Below, in pieces: positions 20,206-27,795 of a DNA stretch of 50,587 nt. This DNA comes from Geomicrobium sp. JCM 19038 (GTDB lineage Bacteria > Bacillota > Bacilli > Bacillales > Marinococcaceae): positions 1 through 50,587 of the forward strand of contig NZ_BAXA01000019.1 of assembly GCF_000698125.1 (NCBI RefSeq), read 5' to 3'. The position numbers and the translations under genes are program-made. The stretch's first letter is position 1. Each line of letters begins with the position of its first letter. The notes beneath the pieces were generated by a model. The model ran no database searches. It worked only from the letters and a program-made list of their open reading frames with translations, and was not told where the DNA came from.

Positions 20206-20766
20206 TTGAAGGTAATTGTAGGCCTAGGTAACCCTGGGAGAAAATATACGAAAACGAGACACAATGTTGGTTTTATGGCAATCGATGATCTAGCAAAGAG
20301 CTGGGGCGAAAAGCTAAAAAAGCATACTAACTTTAGGGCTGAATATACTGAAGTGATTCGTGATGGCGAGAAGTTAATTCTGTTAAAACCGCTTACATTC
20401 ATGAACCTTTCTGGAGAGTCCGTTCGAGCGGTTGCTAATTACTACGATCTTGATTCAGAAGATATTCTTGTTGTCTATGATGACCTTGATTTACCGGCAG
20501 GTACTGTAAAATATCGTAAATCTGGTGGTCATGGCGGTCATAATGGAATCCGTTCTCTAATTGATCAATTAGGGACGAAACAGTTTAACCGAGCAAGAAT
20601 TGGCATTGATCGTCCGCCAGAAGGAAAAGCTGTTGTCGATTACGTCCTATCGAAATTCGATAAACGGGAAATGGATGACATTCAAGATGCTCGTGAAAAT
20701 GTTGTACGTGCATGTGAAACTTGGGTTAACGATGATTTTGATCGCGTCATGAATCAGCACAATTAA
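20206..20766 (+). CDS. pth: Peptidyl-tRNA hydrolase (SpoVC)
   Basis: Releases tRNA from peptidyl-tRNA that drops off ribosomes; essential, and named spoVC from a sporulation mutant. The 186-residue protein has VGLGNPGRKYTKTRHNVGFM with the catalytic His in RHN, PLTFMNLSGESV, and VYDDLDLPAG plus GGHGGHNGIRS. The start is TTG 20206 behind GAAAGGAAG. Confidence 0.97.
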   Translation: MKVIVGLGNPGRKYTKTRHNVGFMAIDDLAKSWGEKLKKHTNFRAEYTEVIRDGEKLILLKPLTFMNLSGESVRAVANYYDLDSEDILVVYDDLDLPAGTVKYRKSGGHGGHNGIRSLIDQLGTKQFNRARIGIDRPPEGKAVVDYVLSKFDKREMDDIQDARENVVRACETWVNDDFDRVMNQHN

Positions 20767-20775
20767 GAGGTATAG

Positions 20776-20805
20776 GTATAGCGCTCTCCTTACTCGTTGA
20801 AACTA
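20776..20805 (+). promoter_or_regulatory. Candidate sigma-F promoter of fin
   Basis: GTATA (20776-20780), 15 bases and GTTGAAACTA (20796-20805) match the sigma-F consensus at all but one fixed position. In B. subtilis fin is switched on by sigma-F in the forespore. Confidence 0.55.
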
Positions 20806-20826
20806 GTAGTAAGAAAGTGAGGAGAG
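20784..20826 (+). other. Inverted repeat that could mask the fin ribosome site
   Basis: CTCTCC (20784-20789) can pair with GGAGAG (20821-20826), part of the fin ribosome-binding site. CTTACT (20789-20794) can pair with AGTAAG (20808-20813). The left arm lies upstream of the predicted sigma-F start, so only read-through RNA from pth would contain the whole hairpin. Confidence 0.4.
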
Positions 20827-20829
20827 AAT

Positions 20830-21060
20830 ATGGTCGTTTATTATCATTGTAAGCAGTGCAACGCAGAACTTGGTACAGTCTCATCTCGTGAGGCAATGGA
20901 CTATGATTTAGGTTTTTCGGTACTCAATCAACAAGAGAAGAAAGAAGTTCTAGAGACTGATGAACAAGGGAATTTACACGTACATGCGCTATGTGATACG
21001 TGCTATGAAATGAGTCAATCTTCACCGCGCGTTCATGAGCAAGATCATTGGTACCATTAA
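20830..21060 (+). CDS. fin: Anti-sigma-F factor Fin (YabK)
   Basis: A 76-residue zinc-type protein with YHCKQCNAELG near residue 5 and HALCDTCYE near residue 52, the two CxxC pairs of Fin. In B. subtilis Fin binds sigma-F in the forespore and speeds the switch to sigma-G. Length equals the B. subtilis protein (76). The start is ATG behind GTGAGGAG. It lies between pth and mfd as in B. subtilis, with its own sigma-F-like promoter. Confidence 0.93.
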   Translation: MVVYYHCKQCNAELGTVSSREAMDYDLGFSVLNQQEKKEVLETDEQGNLHVHALCDTCYEMSQSSPRVHEQDHWYH

Positions 21061-21131
21061 GATGAACAAGGACATGAACGAGTGACATATAAATGGAGAA
21101 TAGTTTGAATCATTAGGGGAGGATCGGCTTC

Positions 21132-24100
21132 ATGAAAGCGATCGAGCATAAGCTCTTAAATAATCAACAAATCCAAAGCATTAAAGATGGTTTGGAAAAA
21201 GGATTAAAAGAGCAACTTTTAACGGGGTTGAGCGGATCGGCTAAGACATTATTATTGTCTGGTCTTTATGAGTTGGGGCATAAGCCGCAAGTTCTCGTTA
21301 CGTACAATTTGTTGCAGGCTCAAAAATGGCAGGAAGATTTAAGTGATCTCATTGGTGAGGATCACGTCTATCTTTATCCGGTCAATGAATTGATCTCTTC
21401 AGAAATCGCTGTAGCGAGTCCAGAAATGAGATCTCAGCGCATTGAGGTTATGAATGCGCTTTTTGCTGATTTCAAAGGAATTATTATTATCCCAATCGCA
21501 GGATTACGTCGCTTGCTGCCGCCGAAAGAACGATGGGAAAAAAGTCAATATGAGTTGCATGTTGGTCAAGATTTAGATGTTGAGGCGTTTTTAGCTCAGC
21601 TTCAAGCAATGGGGTACGTACGTGCAGACCTAGCGTCCACGCCGGGTGAATTTAGTGTGCGTGGTGGAATTATAGATATTTATCCTTTAACTGAAGAACA
21701 TCCGTTACGGATTGATTTATTTGATACTGAAATTGATTCGATGCGCTATTTCAATGCAGAAGACCAACGTTCTCTTGAAGCAATTGAGTACATTACAATT
21801 GGACCAGCTGAAGAGACAATCTTAACTGAGGTTGAATGGCAACGAGCTGCTGAAAATCTCACAGAACAAATGCAAAGCAGCCTTAAAAAAGTAAACGATG
21901 AAGAAACACGGGATAAGCTCGAGAAATCGTTATCGTTTGAACTTGACCAAATTAACGAAAGAATTCGTTTCCAAGGACTATACAAGTATATTTCGTATAT
22001 GTATGAAACGCCTGCAACAATGCTTGATTATTTACCGAGCGAAACGAAAATTTTCGTAGACGAAATTAGCAGGGTGCAAGAAACAGCCGTTCGTTTGGAC
22101 CGAGAAGAGTCGGATTGGCACATGACGATGCTTGAACAAGGGGAAGCTCCCCATGACTTACGTTTATCAAAGCATTATGAAGATATTATTAAGTCAATCG
22201 ACCAATCTGTCATTTATTTCTCGATCTTTTTACGTGGCGTACCCGGTGTTCAGCCTGCAAATGTTGAAAGTATCAATTGTAAGGCGATGCAACAATTCCA
22301 CGGTCAAATGCCTGTGTTGCAAAATGAGGTGGAGCGCTGGTCGAAAGCAAACTTCACCATCGTCTTTATTGCATCAGATGACGATCGTGTAAAGCGTCTA
22401 AAAGGGATTCTTCAAGATTATGACATCGAAGCAACTCCAGTTTCTCGGGACGAACCCCTTGACCAAGGGAAGGCATATATTGTACAGGGAGACTTGCACA
22501 ATGGCTTTGAGCTGCCGTTTGAGCATCTTGCTGTGATAACAGAGCGTGAAACGTTCACGAAAAAAGTAACAAAAGCTAGACGTCGACAGAAGTTATCGAA
22601 CGCTGAGCGAATCAAAAGTTACTCTGAACTTAATGTCGGTGATTTAGTCGTTCATGTTAGTCATGGGATCGGTAAATACCTCGGCGTTGAAACGTTGTCT
22701 GTAAACAATATGAATCAAGATTACGTTCATATTTCTTATGCGGGAAATGACAAGTTGTACGTTCCTGTAGAGCAAATTGATCAAATTCAAAAGTATGTTG
22801 GTTCTGAAGATAAAGACCCGAAGATCTACAAGTTGGGTGGTCAAGACTGGAAGAAAGTTAAACGGAAAGTACAGTCGTCTGTAGAAGACATTGCTGACGA
22901 TTTAATCAAGCTTTATGCAGAACGTGAAAGTTCGAAAGGACATGCGTTCTCAGAAGATAGCGCGGAGCAGCGAGAGTTTGAGAGCTCATTCCCTTATCAA
23001 GAAACTGAAGATCAAGTAAAAGCGATTGAAGAGATTAAAGAGGATATGGAGAAAGAGCGTCCGATGGACCGCCTACTATGTGGTGACGTAGGATACGGGA
23101 AGACAGAAGTAGCCATTCGTGCAGCGTTTAAGGCCATTATGTCAGGCAAACAAGTCGCACTTCTCGTTCCGACAACAATTCTTGCACAGCAACATTATGA
23201 TACATTCTTAGAGCGTTTTGGCGATTACCCAATCAACGTCGGTGTACTTAATCGCTTTAGAACACGTAAAGAAATCAATGAAAATGTCCGTTCCCTTGAG
23301 ACCGGTGGCTTGGATATGGTCATTGGAACGCATCGTATTTTGTCGAAAGACGTAAAGTTCAAAGATTTAGGGTTACTGATTGTCGATGAAGAGCAACGAT
23401 TTGGCGTCACCCATAAGGAAAAAATTAAGCAATTGCGTTCAAACATTGACGTACTAACGTTAACTGCGACACCAATTCCGCGGACGCTTCACATGTCGAT
23501 GCTCGGTGTACGGGATTTATCCCTCATTGAAACGCCACCAGAAAACCGTTTCCCTGTACAGACGTATGTATTGGAATACAATGCCTCTCTCGTAAAAGAA
23601 GCCATTGAGCGTGAAATCAGTCGTGGTGGCCAAGTATATTTCTTGTACAACCGTGTCGATAACATTGAGCAGATGGCAGAACAGATTTCAATGCTCGTAC
23701 CAGATGCTGACGTCACCTATGCACACGGCCAAATGAATGAGCGTGAGTTAGAATCAGTGATGATTGATTTCTTAGAAGGTCATAAAGATGTTCTCGTAAC
23801 GACGACAATTATTGAAACGGGTGTAGACATTCCGAATGTAAATACACTCATCATTTACAATGCCGATCAAATGGGATTAAGTCAGCTTTACCAAATCCGG
23901 GGTCGAGTTGGACGTTCAAATCGCGTTGCATATGCATACTTTACGTATAAACGTGATAAAGTTCTAACTGAAGTGGCGGAAAAGCGTCTACAAGCGATTA
24001 AAGAGTTTACAGAGCTCGGTTCAGGATTTAAGATCGCAATGCGTGACTTATCCATTCGAGGCGCGGGGAACTTGCTTGGAGCTGAACAACACGGCTATAT

Positions 24101-24683
24101 CGATAGCGTCGGCTTTGATATGTATTCACAAATGCTCAAAGATGCAATTGAACAGCGTAAGTATAAAGGAGGCACCAAAGAGCGTGAACTAAAAGCCGAA
24201 GACATTCCATTGGATATTAAAGTTGAAGCGTACATTCCTGAGACGTACATTCATGATCCAAAACAAAAGATTGAAATGTATAAGCGTTTCAAAGGGATCA
24301 ATACGTTTGATGAGCTAACCGATCTACAAGATGAGATGATGGATCGATTTAGCGAATATCCAGATGAAGTGCGAGCGCTCTTCTCGATTGCAACGATTAA
24401 ATTGTATAGTTTACAAGAAGGTGTTGCTTCAATTTCTGAATCAGGCGGTAAATGCACAATCTTGTTTACTGAAGAAGCATCGAATAACATCGATGGTGCT
24501 GAATTGTTCCGTCTAGTTAATGAGCTTGGTCGAGACGTTGGCGTTGGGACAGAGGGTAGTCAAATTAAGCTCAATATCCAAAAGAAACGCATGGGTTCTC
24601 TCGTTTATGTAACGTTACTTGAGAAGCTAATGTCAAGAATACCAGAAGTGAAAAAGAAAACCGTTTCCAAAACGGTTTCTTAG
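21132..24683 (+). CDS. mfd: Transcription-repair coupling factor Mfd
   Basis: Recognises RNA polymerase stalled at DNA damage, removes it and recruits UvrA. The 1183-residue protein has the UvrB-like N-terminal modules (TPGEFSVRGGIIDIYP near residue 180) and the RNA-polymerase-interacting CarD-like domain (VGDLVVHVSHGIGKYLGVE near residue 503). It also has the RecG-like motor with Walker A GDVGYGKTEVA near residue 650 and DEEQRFGV near residue 752. The C-terminal domain ends in a lysine-rich tail. The start is ATG behind TAGGGGAGG. Length agrees with B. subtilis Mfd (1177). Confidence 0.98.
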   Translation: MKAIEHKLLNNQQIQSIKDGLEKGLKEQLLTGLSGSAKTLLLSGLYELGHKPQVLVTYNLLQAQKWQEDLSDLIGEDHVYLYPVNELISSEIAVASPEMRSQRIEVMNALFADFKGIIIIPIAGLRRLLPPKERWEKSQYELHVGQDLDVEAFLAQLQAMGYVRADLASTPGEFSVRGGIIDIYPLTEEHPLRIDLFDTEIDSMRYFNAEDQRSLEAIEYITIGPAEETILTEVEWQRAAENLTEQMQSSLKKVNDEETRDKLEKSLSFELDQINERIRFQGLYKYISYMYETPATMLDYLPSETKIFVDEISRVQETAVRLDREESDWHMTMLEQGEAPHDLRLSKHYEDIIKSIDQSVIYFSIFLRGVPGVQPANVESINCKAMQQFHGQMPVLQNEVERWSKANFTIVFIASDDDRVKRLKGILQDYDIEATPVSRDEPLDQGKAYIVQGDLHNGFELPFEHLAVITERETFTKKVTKARRRQKLSNAERIKSYSELNVGDLVVHVSHGIGKYLGVETLSVNNMNQDYVHISYAGNDKLYVPVEQIDQIQKYVGSEDKDPKIYKLGGQDWKKVKRKVQSSVEDIADDLIKLYAERESSKGHAFSEDSAEQREFESSFPYQETEDQVKAIEEIKEDMEKERPMDRLLCGDVGYGKTEVAIRAAFKAIMSGKQVALLVPTTILAQQHYDTFLERFGDYPINVGVLNRFRTRKEINENVRSLETGGLDMVIGTHRILSKDVKFKDLGLLIVDEEQRFGVTHKEKIKQLRSNIDVLTLTATPIPRTLHMSMLGVRDLSLIETPPENRFPVQTYVLEYNASLVKEAIEREISRGGQVYFLYNRVDNIEQMAEQISMLVPDADVTYAHGQMNERELESVMIDFLEGHKDVLVTTTIIETGVDIPNVNTLIIYNADQMGLSQLYQIRGRVGRSNRVAYAYFTYKRDKVLTEVAEKRLQAIKEFTELGSGFKIAMRDLSIRGAGNLLGAEQHGYIDSVGFDMYSQMLKDAIEQRKYKGGTKERELKAEDIPLDIKVEAYIPETYIHDPKQKIEMYKRFKGINTFDELTDLQDEMMDRFSEYPDEVRALFSIATIKLYSLQEGVASISESGGKCTILFTEEASNNIDGAELFRLVNELGRDVGVGTEGSQIKLNIQKKRMGSLVYVTLLEKLMSRIPEVKKKTVSKTVS

Positions 24684-24685
24684 CA

Positions 24686-24723
24686 AATGAAGCACTCTTT
24701 ATCACGGAGTGCTTCATTTTTTT
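24686..24723 (+). terminator. Terminator after mfd
   Basis: AATGAAGCACTC and GAGTGCTTCATT form a perfect 12-base stem with a nine-base loop, then seven T. A second inverted repeat, AACCGTTT/AAACGGTT, lies in the last codons of mfd. Confidence 0.88.
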
Positions 24724-24785
24724 ATGGAATTAACCCTGTAATCTACGGGATGAGGATGTGTAAGGTAAACTTTTTTTATTATGGG

Positions 24786-24815
24786 TGAATAGTTCTTTTT
24801 TGGTTACGGATACTA
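24786..24815 (+). promoter_or_regulatory. Candidate sigma-G promoter of spoVT
   Basis: TGAATA (24786-24791), exactly 17 bases and GATACTA (24809-24815) match the sigma-G pattern (TGAATA, then CATACTA) at all but one base. The spoVT gene of B. subtilis is a known sigma-G target. Confidence 0.6.
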
Positions 24816-24882
24816 AAAACAGTCATGAGAGAAGGAACATCATTGATTAGATAGTACATCGACATGAAAGTGAGGCACACCA

Positions 24883-25422
24883 ATGAAAGCTACTGGTATT
24901 GTTCGTCGAATTGACGATCTAGGCAGAGTGGTCATCCCAAAAGAAATCAGACGTACGTTACGGATTCGTGAAGGAGACCCATTAGAAATCTTCGTCGACC
25001 GAGACGGCGAAGTCATTTTAAAGAAGTATTCACCAATCTCTGAACTAGGGGACTTTGCAAAGGAGTATGCGGAAGCACTTTACGACAGTCTAGGACATCC
25101 TATTCTTGTAGCAGATCGTGATTCATACATTGCTGTATCTGGTGGATCGAAAAAAGACTATGCTAACAAGAGCATTGGGGAAATCGTAGAGGATGCGATT
25201 AATACGCGAACGACGAAAGCGGAGTTTCAACACGGTGAGTATAACTTAGTGAGTGATCATCGAGATACGATGGAAGGTTATGTTGTTGCGCCAATTATTG
25301 CAAACGGTGATCCAATCGGAGCTGTTGTGATGATTTCAAAAGAAAAACCACCTGAAGAAAGCGTGGCACGAATGCTTATTGAAACAGCGGCAGGTTTCTT
25401 AGCAAGACAAATGGAACAATGA
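24883..25422 (+). CDS. spoVT: Stage V sporulation protein T
   Basis: A forespore transcription factor that adjusts sigma-G-dependent genes. Residues 1-52 are an AbrB-type DNA-binding domain (ATGIVRRIDDLGRVVIPKEI, LEIFVDRDGEVILKKY). Residues 56-179 are a GAF-like domain (HPILVADRDSYIAVSGGSKK, APIIANGDPIGAVVMIS). The 179-residue length is normal. The start is ATG behind AAGTGAGG. In B. subtilis yabM follows; here an unrelated transporter set follows. Confidence 0.96.
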   Translation: MKATGIVRRIDDLGRVVIPKEIRRTLRIREGDPLEIFVDRDGEVILKKYSPISELGDFAKEYAEALYDSLGHPILVADRDSYIAVSGGSKKDYANKSIGEIVEDAINTRTTKAEFQHGEYNLVSDHRDTMEGYVVAPIIANGDPIGAVVMISKEKPPEESVARMLIETAAGFLARQMEQ

Positions 25423-25445
25423 TACCGAACTAATTTAAATTTATA

Positions 25446-25481
25446 AGCCGGTATCCCTTTACAGATTCCGGCTGTTCCTTT
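25446..25481 (+). terminator. Hairpin after spoVT
   Basis: AGCCGG (25446-25451) and CCGGCT (25468-25473) form a stem with a 16-base loop, followed by GTTCCTTT. Confidence 0.5.
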
Positions 25482-25529
25482 ATCATTGTAAGTAACATAT
25501 CGATTCACCCCAAATATCATAACCTACGG

Positions 25530-25562
25530 AAAGCAGGCCATTGTCATCGTGGTCTGCTTTTC
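25530..25562 (+). terminator. Second hairpin between spoVT and the GntR gene
   Basis: AAAGCAG-g-CCA pairs with TGG-t-CTGCTTT around a nine-base loop, ending in TTTTC. Its strong stem suggests transcripts end here; the 120 bases beyond it should hold the GntR promoter, which I could not place. Confidence 0.55.
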
Positions 25563-25689
25563 TAACGTTAAAGAACCTTTTCCCGGTTTTTATAGATTTA
25601 AACGTAAACAATTAGAAACCGTAGCGTTATCATTGGGTTGAATAACGGACTCGATGCATTGTCGATCGATTAAAGGATAGGTGAATGGC

Positions 25690-26352
25690 ATGTGCGCTGC
25701 AAAGATTGATAAACCAATTCCATATTATCTCCAACTATATCGAGAGATCAAGCAACGCATTTATGATCGTACGTACCGTGCTGGTGACAGAATAAATGAG
25801 AGTCAGCTCTCAAAAGAAATGGGTATTAGTCGTTCACCGATTCGAGAAGCAATGCGATTGCTTGAGAAGGATGGTTTGCTTGTTGCCGATGAGAAGCTTG
25901 GATTTGTCGTCTACTCGCTAACGGTAAACGACGTAGAGCACATTTATGAGCTTAGAATTGCGCTTGAAGTATTAGCAGTTGAATTGGCAGTTCAACACGC
26001 AAGTGAACAAGAATTAGTGGTTGTTTCAGATATTCTAGATGAAGTTGATCGACTGATTCGTGATAAAGCCGATGACGAACGCATTATTGATTGGAATCAA
26101 AAGTTCCACCAAGAAATCGCTCAATGTAGTCATAACCCATACTTAGCGAGACAACTCAGTACAATTGAGGCTTTAATCTTTTACTGTCGAGTCATGAACT
26201 TTGAAGGAAGTGGGCGTGCTACGCATATTCAGGATGAACATCGACAAATCTTTAAAGCCTTAAAAGAACGAGATGCGCAAACAGCAAGCGCTATGATGGA
26301 GAAACATCTCAAACATGATTTAGAGCACTTATATGAAGTACTTACATCATAA
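25690..26352 (+). CDS. GntR family transcriptional regulator (FCD/FadR type)
   Basis: A winged-helix regulator of about 220 residues. The N-terminal DNA-binding domain is seen as PIPYYLQLYREIKQRI, then GDRINESQLSKEMGISRSPI and REAMRLLEKDGLL. The C-terminal all-helical FCD ligand domain has EHIYELRIALEVLAVELA, a His in WNQKFHQEIAQCS and a His in IQDEHRQIFKAL, likely metal ligands. The start chosen is ATG 25690, six bases after AGGTG; GTG 25681 is possible and adds three residues. It converges with the MFS gene across a shared terminator. The ligand is unknown; control of the neighbouring transporter is only a guess. Confidence 0.85.
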   Translation: MCAAKIDKPIPYYLQLYREIKQRIYDRTYRAGDRINESQLSKEMGISRSPIREAMRLLEKDGLLVADEKLGFVVYSLTVNDVEHIYELRIALEVLAVELAVQHASEQELVVVSDILDEVDRLIRDKADDERIIDWNQKFHQEIAQCSHNPYLARQLSTIEALIFYCRVMNFEGSGRATHIQDEHRQIFKALKERDAQTASAMMEKHLKHDLEHLYEVLTS

Positions 26353-26386
26353 ATAAATCCCTCCAAATTTTTGGAGGGATTTATTT
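26351..26386. terminator. Bidirectional terminator between GntR and MFS genes
   Basis: Two perfect 17-base arms, AAATAAATCCCTCCAAA and its complement, flank two T. Both strands end in T-rich sequence. It overlaps the GntR stop codon and lies four bases before the MFS stop. Confidence 0.9.
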
Positions 26387-26389
26387 CAT

Positions 26390-27583
26390 TTATTTTTGCC
26401 ATTCTTGTTTAAAAGCTCTAAACCAAAGAAAGCTAGCCAAAACGATGAGCAGTGCTGAGATCAAATAGATAAACATTAAATGCAAATGGTCCGCTGAAAA
26501 GCCAACGAGCAAGGAGCCTAGTGCAAACCCTAACATGGCAACAGTACCTTCTGCAGCATAGACGTAAGGAAGAACGTTTACGTCGATTCGCTCTTGATAC
26601 AGCGTCTGTGATGCGACGGCCTCTAGCTGTAAAAAGAACCCGAGACAAGCAATGATAAGAAGCGCAACAAAGGGCTCAACGGTTAACGCAAACAGTAGTG
26701 TAAACAATGCAGTGCCAACCAACCCCACAAAAACCGTCTTTGATTGGTTTTGTTGAATAAGGGAATGATGCGTTCTCAACACGAGACTCGCTAGGAGCAA
26801 CCCAATTAACAGGCTTGCATTCAAAAACCCCCACCAGCCTTCACTCACCATAAGAACTTGTTCAACAAAAAGGTACGTGATTGCTGCAATCCATACGACA
26901 CTTGCGAATGACGTGAGAAATGACGCCAATACAGCATGCAATAGCCAGCGAGACGAGACCATTACCGAGAAGCCACGGCGCATCTCTGTGTGCCAGCTCT
27001 TTGGTTCGCAGTCGTTCGCGAACGTCTTGTTCACTCGTTGATGTAAAAAGGTGCAGGAAGCGGCGGTGAACACGGCGTTAAGCACAACGAGTAGGAATAA
27101 AAAAGGTGCATGAACATAGGCAAGCAATAAACCTCCTAGCGCCCAGCAAATAAATTCAACACCTTCACTAACGAGGCTAATCGTACTATTCGCACGGACG
27201 CGCTCTTCTTTAGCAATGATTCTCGGTACAAGCGCTTGGCTGCTCGGGTCGAACCAAGCGTCCATCATCGATACAAAAAAGACAATAATATAGGCTAAAA
27301 ACAATAAATCATAGAATATGCATGCAAAGACGAGCACAAGAAGTAAGACTTTCGTTCTCGTAGCGAATATAAGAATTGTCGTTAAAGAGAAACGAGCAAA
27401 CAGTAACGGAGCGATAAGATTTGCACCGAAGCGGGCCAAAGTAATCGTAACCGGAATAAAGCTCATGAATAAAGCTGATGCAGTTTCTATATAAATTACG
27501 TGCATGAGAGCTACTATGAATAGCACAAATCCCGATTGATGACAAGCTCTGCCCGCGACTAAAAAAACAAAATTCCAATGCAC
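26390..27583 (-). CDS. MFS transporter (drug/macrolide efflux-like)
   Basis: A 397-residue membrane protein with about 12 hydrophobic segments. The stretch DAWFDPSSQALVPRIIAKEE followed by RVRANSTISLVSEG after the fourth segment is typical of the MefA/DHA3 branch (F-x-P-x-x-x-A-x-x-P and R-A-N-S), where many proteins export drugs. The substrate here is unknown. The start is GTG 27583, behind AAAAGGAGG. It is not part of the B. subtilis order and sits between the GntR gene (convergent) and the peptide-binding lipoprotein (same strand, 212 bases away). Confidence 0.8.
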   Translation of the reverse strand: MHWNFVFLVAGRACHQSGFVLFIVALMHVIYIETASALFMSFIPVTITLARFGANLIAPLLFARFSLTTILIFATRTKVLLLVLVFACIFYDLLFLAYIIVFFVSMMDAWFDPSSQALVPRIIAKEERVRANSTISLVSEGVEFICWALGGLLLAYVHAPFLFLLVVLNAVFTAASCTFLHQRVNKTFANDCEPKSWHTEMRRGFSVMVSSRWLLHAVLASFLTSFASVVWIAAITYLFVEQVLMVSEGWWGFLNASLLIGLLLASLVLRTHHSLIQQNQSKTVFVGLVGTALFTLLFALTVEPFVALLIIACLGFFLQLEAVASQTLYQERIDVNVLPYVYAAEGTVAMLGFALGSLLVGFSADHLHLMFIYLISALLIVLASFLWFRAFKQEWQK

Positions 27584-27638
27584 GAAAACGTAAGCCTCCT
27601 TTTCTAATCAGTTATTTACTGAAGAAAAGGAGTGATTC

Positions 27639-27696
27639 ACATTGGATAACCCCCTTCATTGAATTCCATATGGACGGGTGGTTGTTTTACATTGGA
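27639..27696. repeat. Pair of direct repeats upstream of the MFS gene
   Basis: ACATTGGA occurs at 27639-27646 and again at 27689-27696, exactly 50 bases apart, with related flanks (TCACATTGGATAAC and TTACATTGGAAACA). They lie in the leader or promoter of the minus-strand MFS gene. They could be regulator sites; chance is not excluded. The rest of the 212-base gap has no gene. Confidence 0.3.
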
Positions 27697-27754
27697 AACA
27701 CCTCAGTTTTTTATTTATTCAGATTATATAGGAGTGTTCGAAAGAACACAATAA

Positions 27755-27782
27755 ACCCATCTATACAAAAGTACAGATGGGT
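27755..27782 (-). terminator. Terminator of the peptide-binding lipoprotein gene
   Basis: ACCCATCT-a-TAC pairs with GTA-c-AGATGGGT around AAAA. On the minus strand it is followed by TTATTGTG, a modest T tract, 13 bases beyond the stop codon. Confidence 0.65.
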
Positions 27783-27795
27783 CATAAACTCGGAA

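Noticed and set aside
19911-20402. A 163-codon open frame on the minus strand opposite the end of ctc and the start of pth
   Set aside because: It is antisense to two conserved genes, has Ser-rich low-complexity content that mirrors the acidic tail codons, and shows no family motif.
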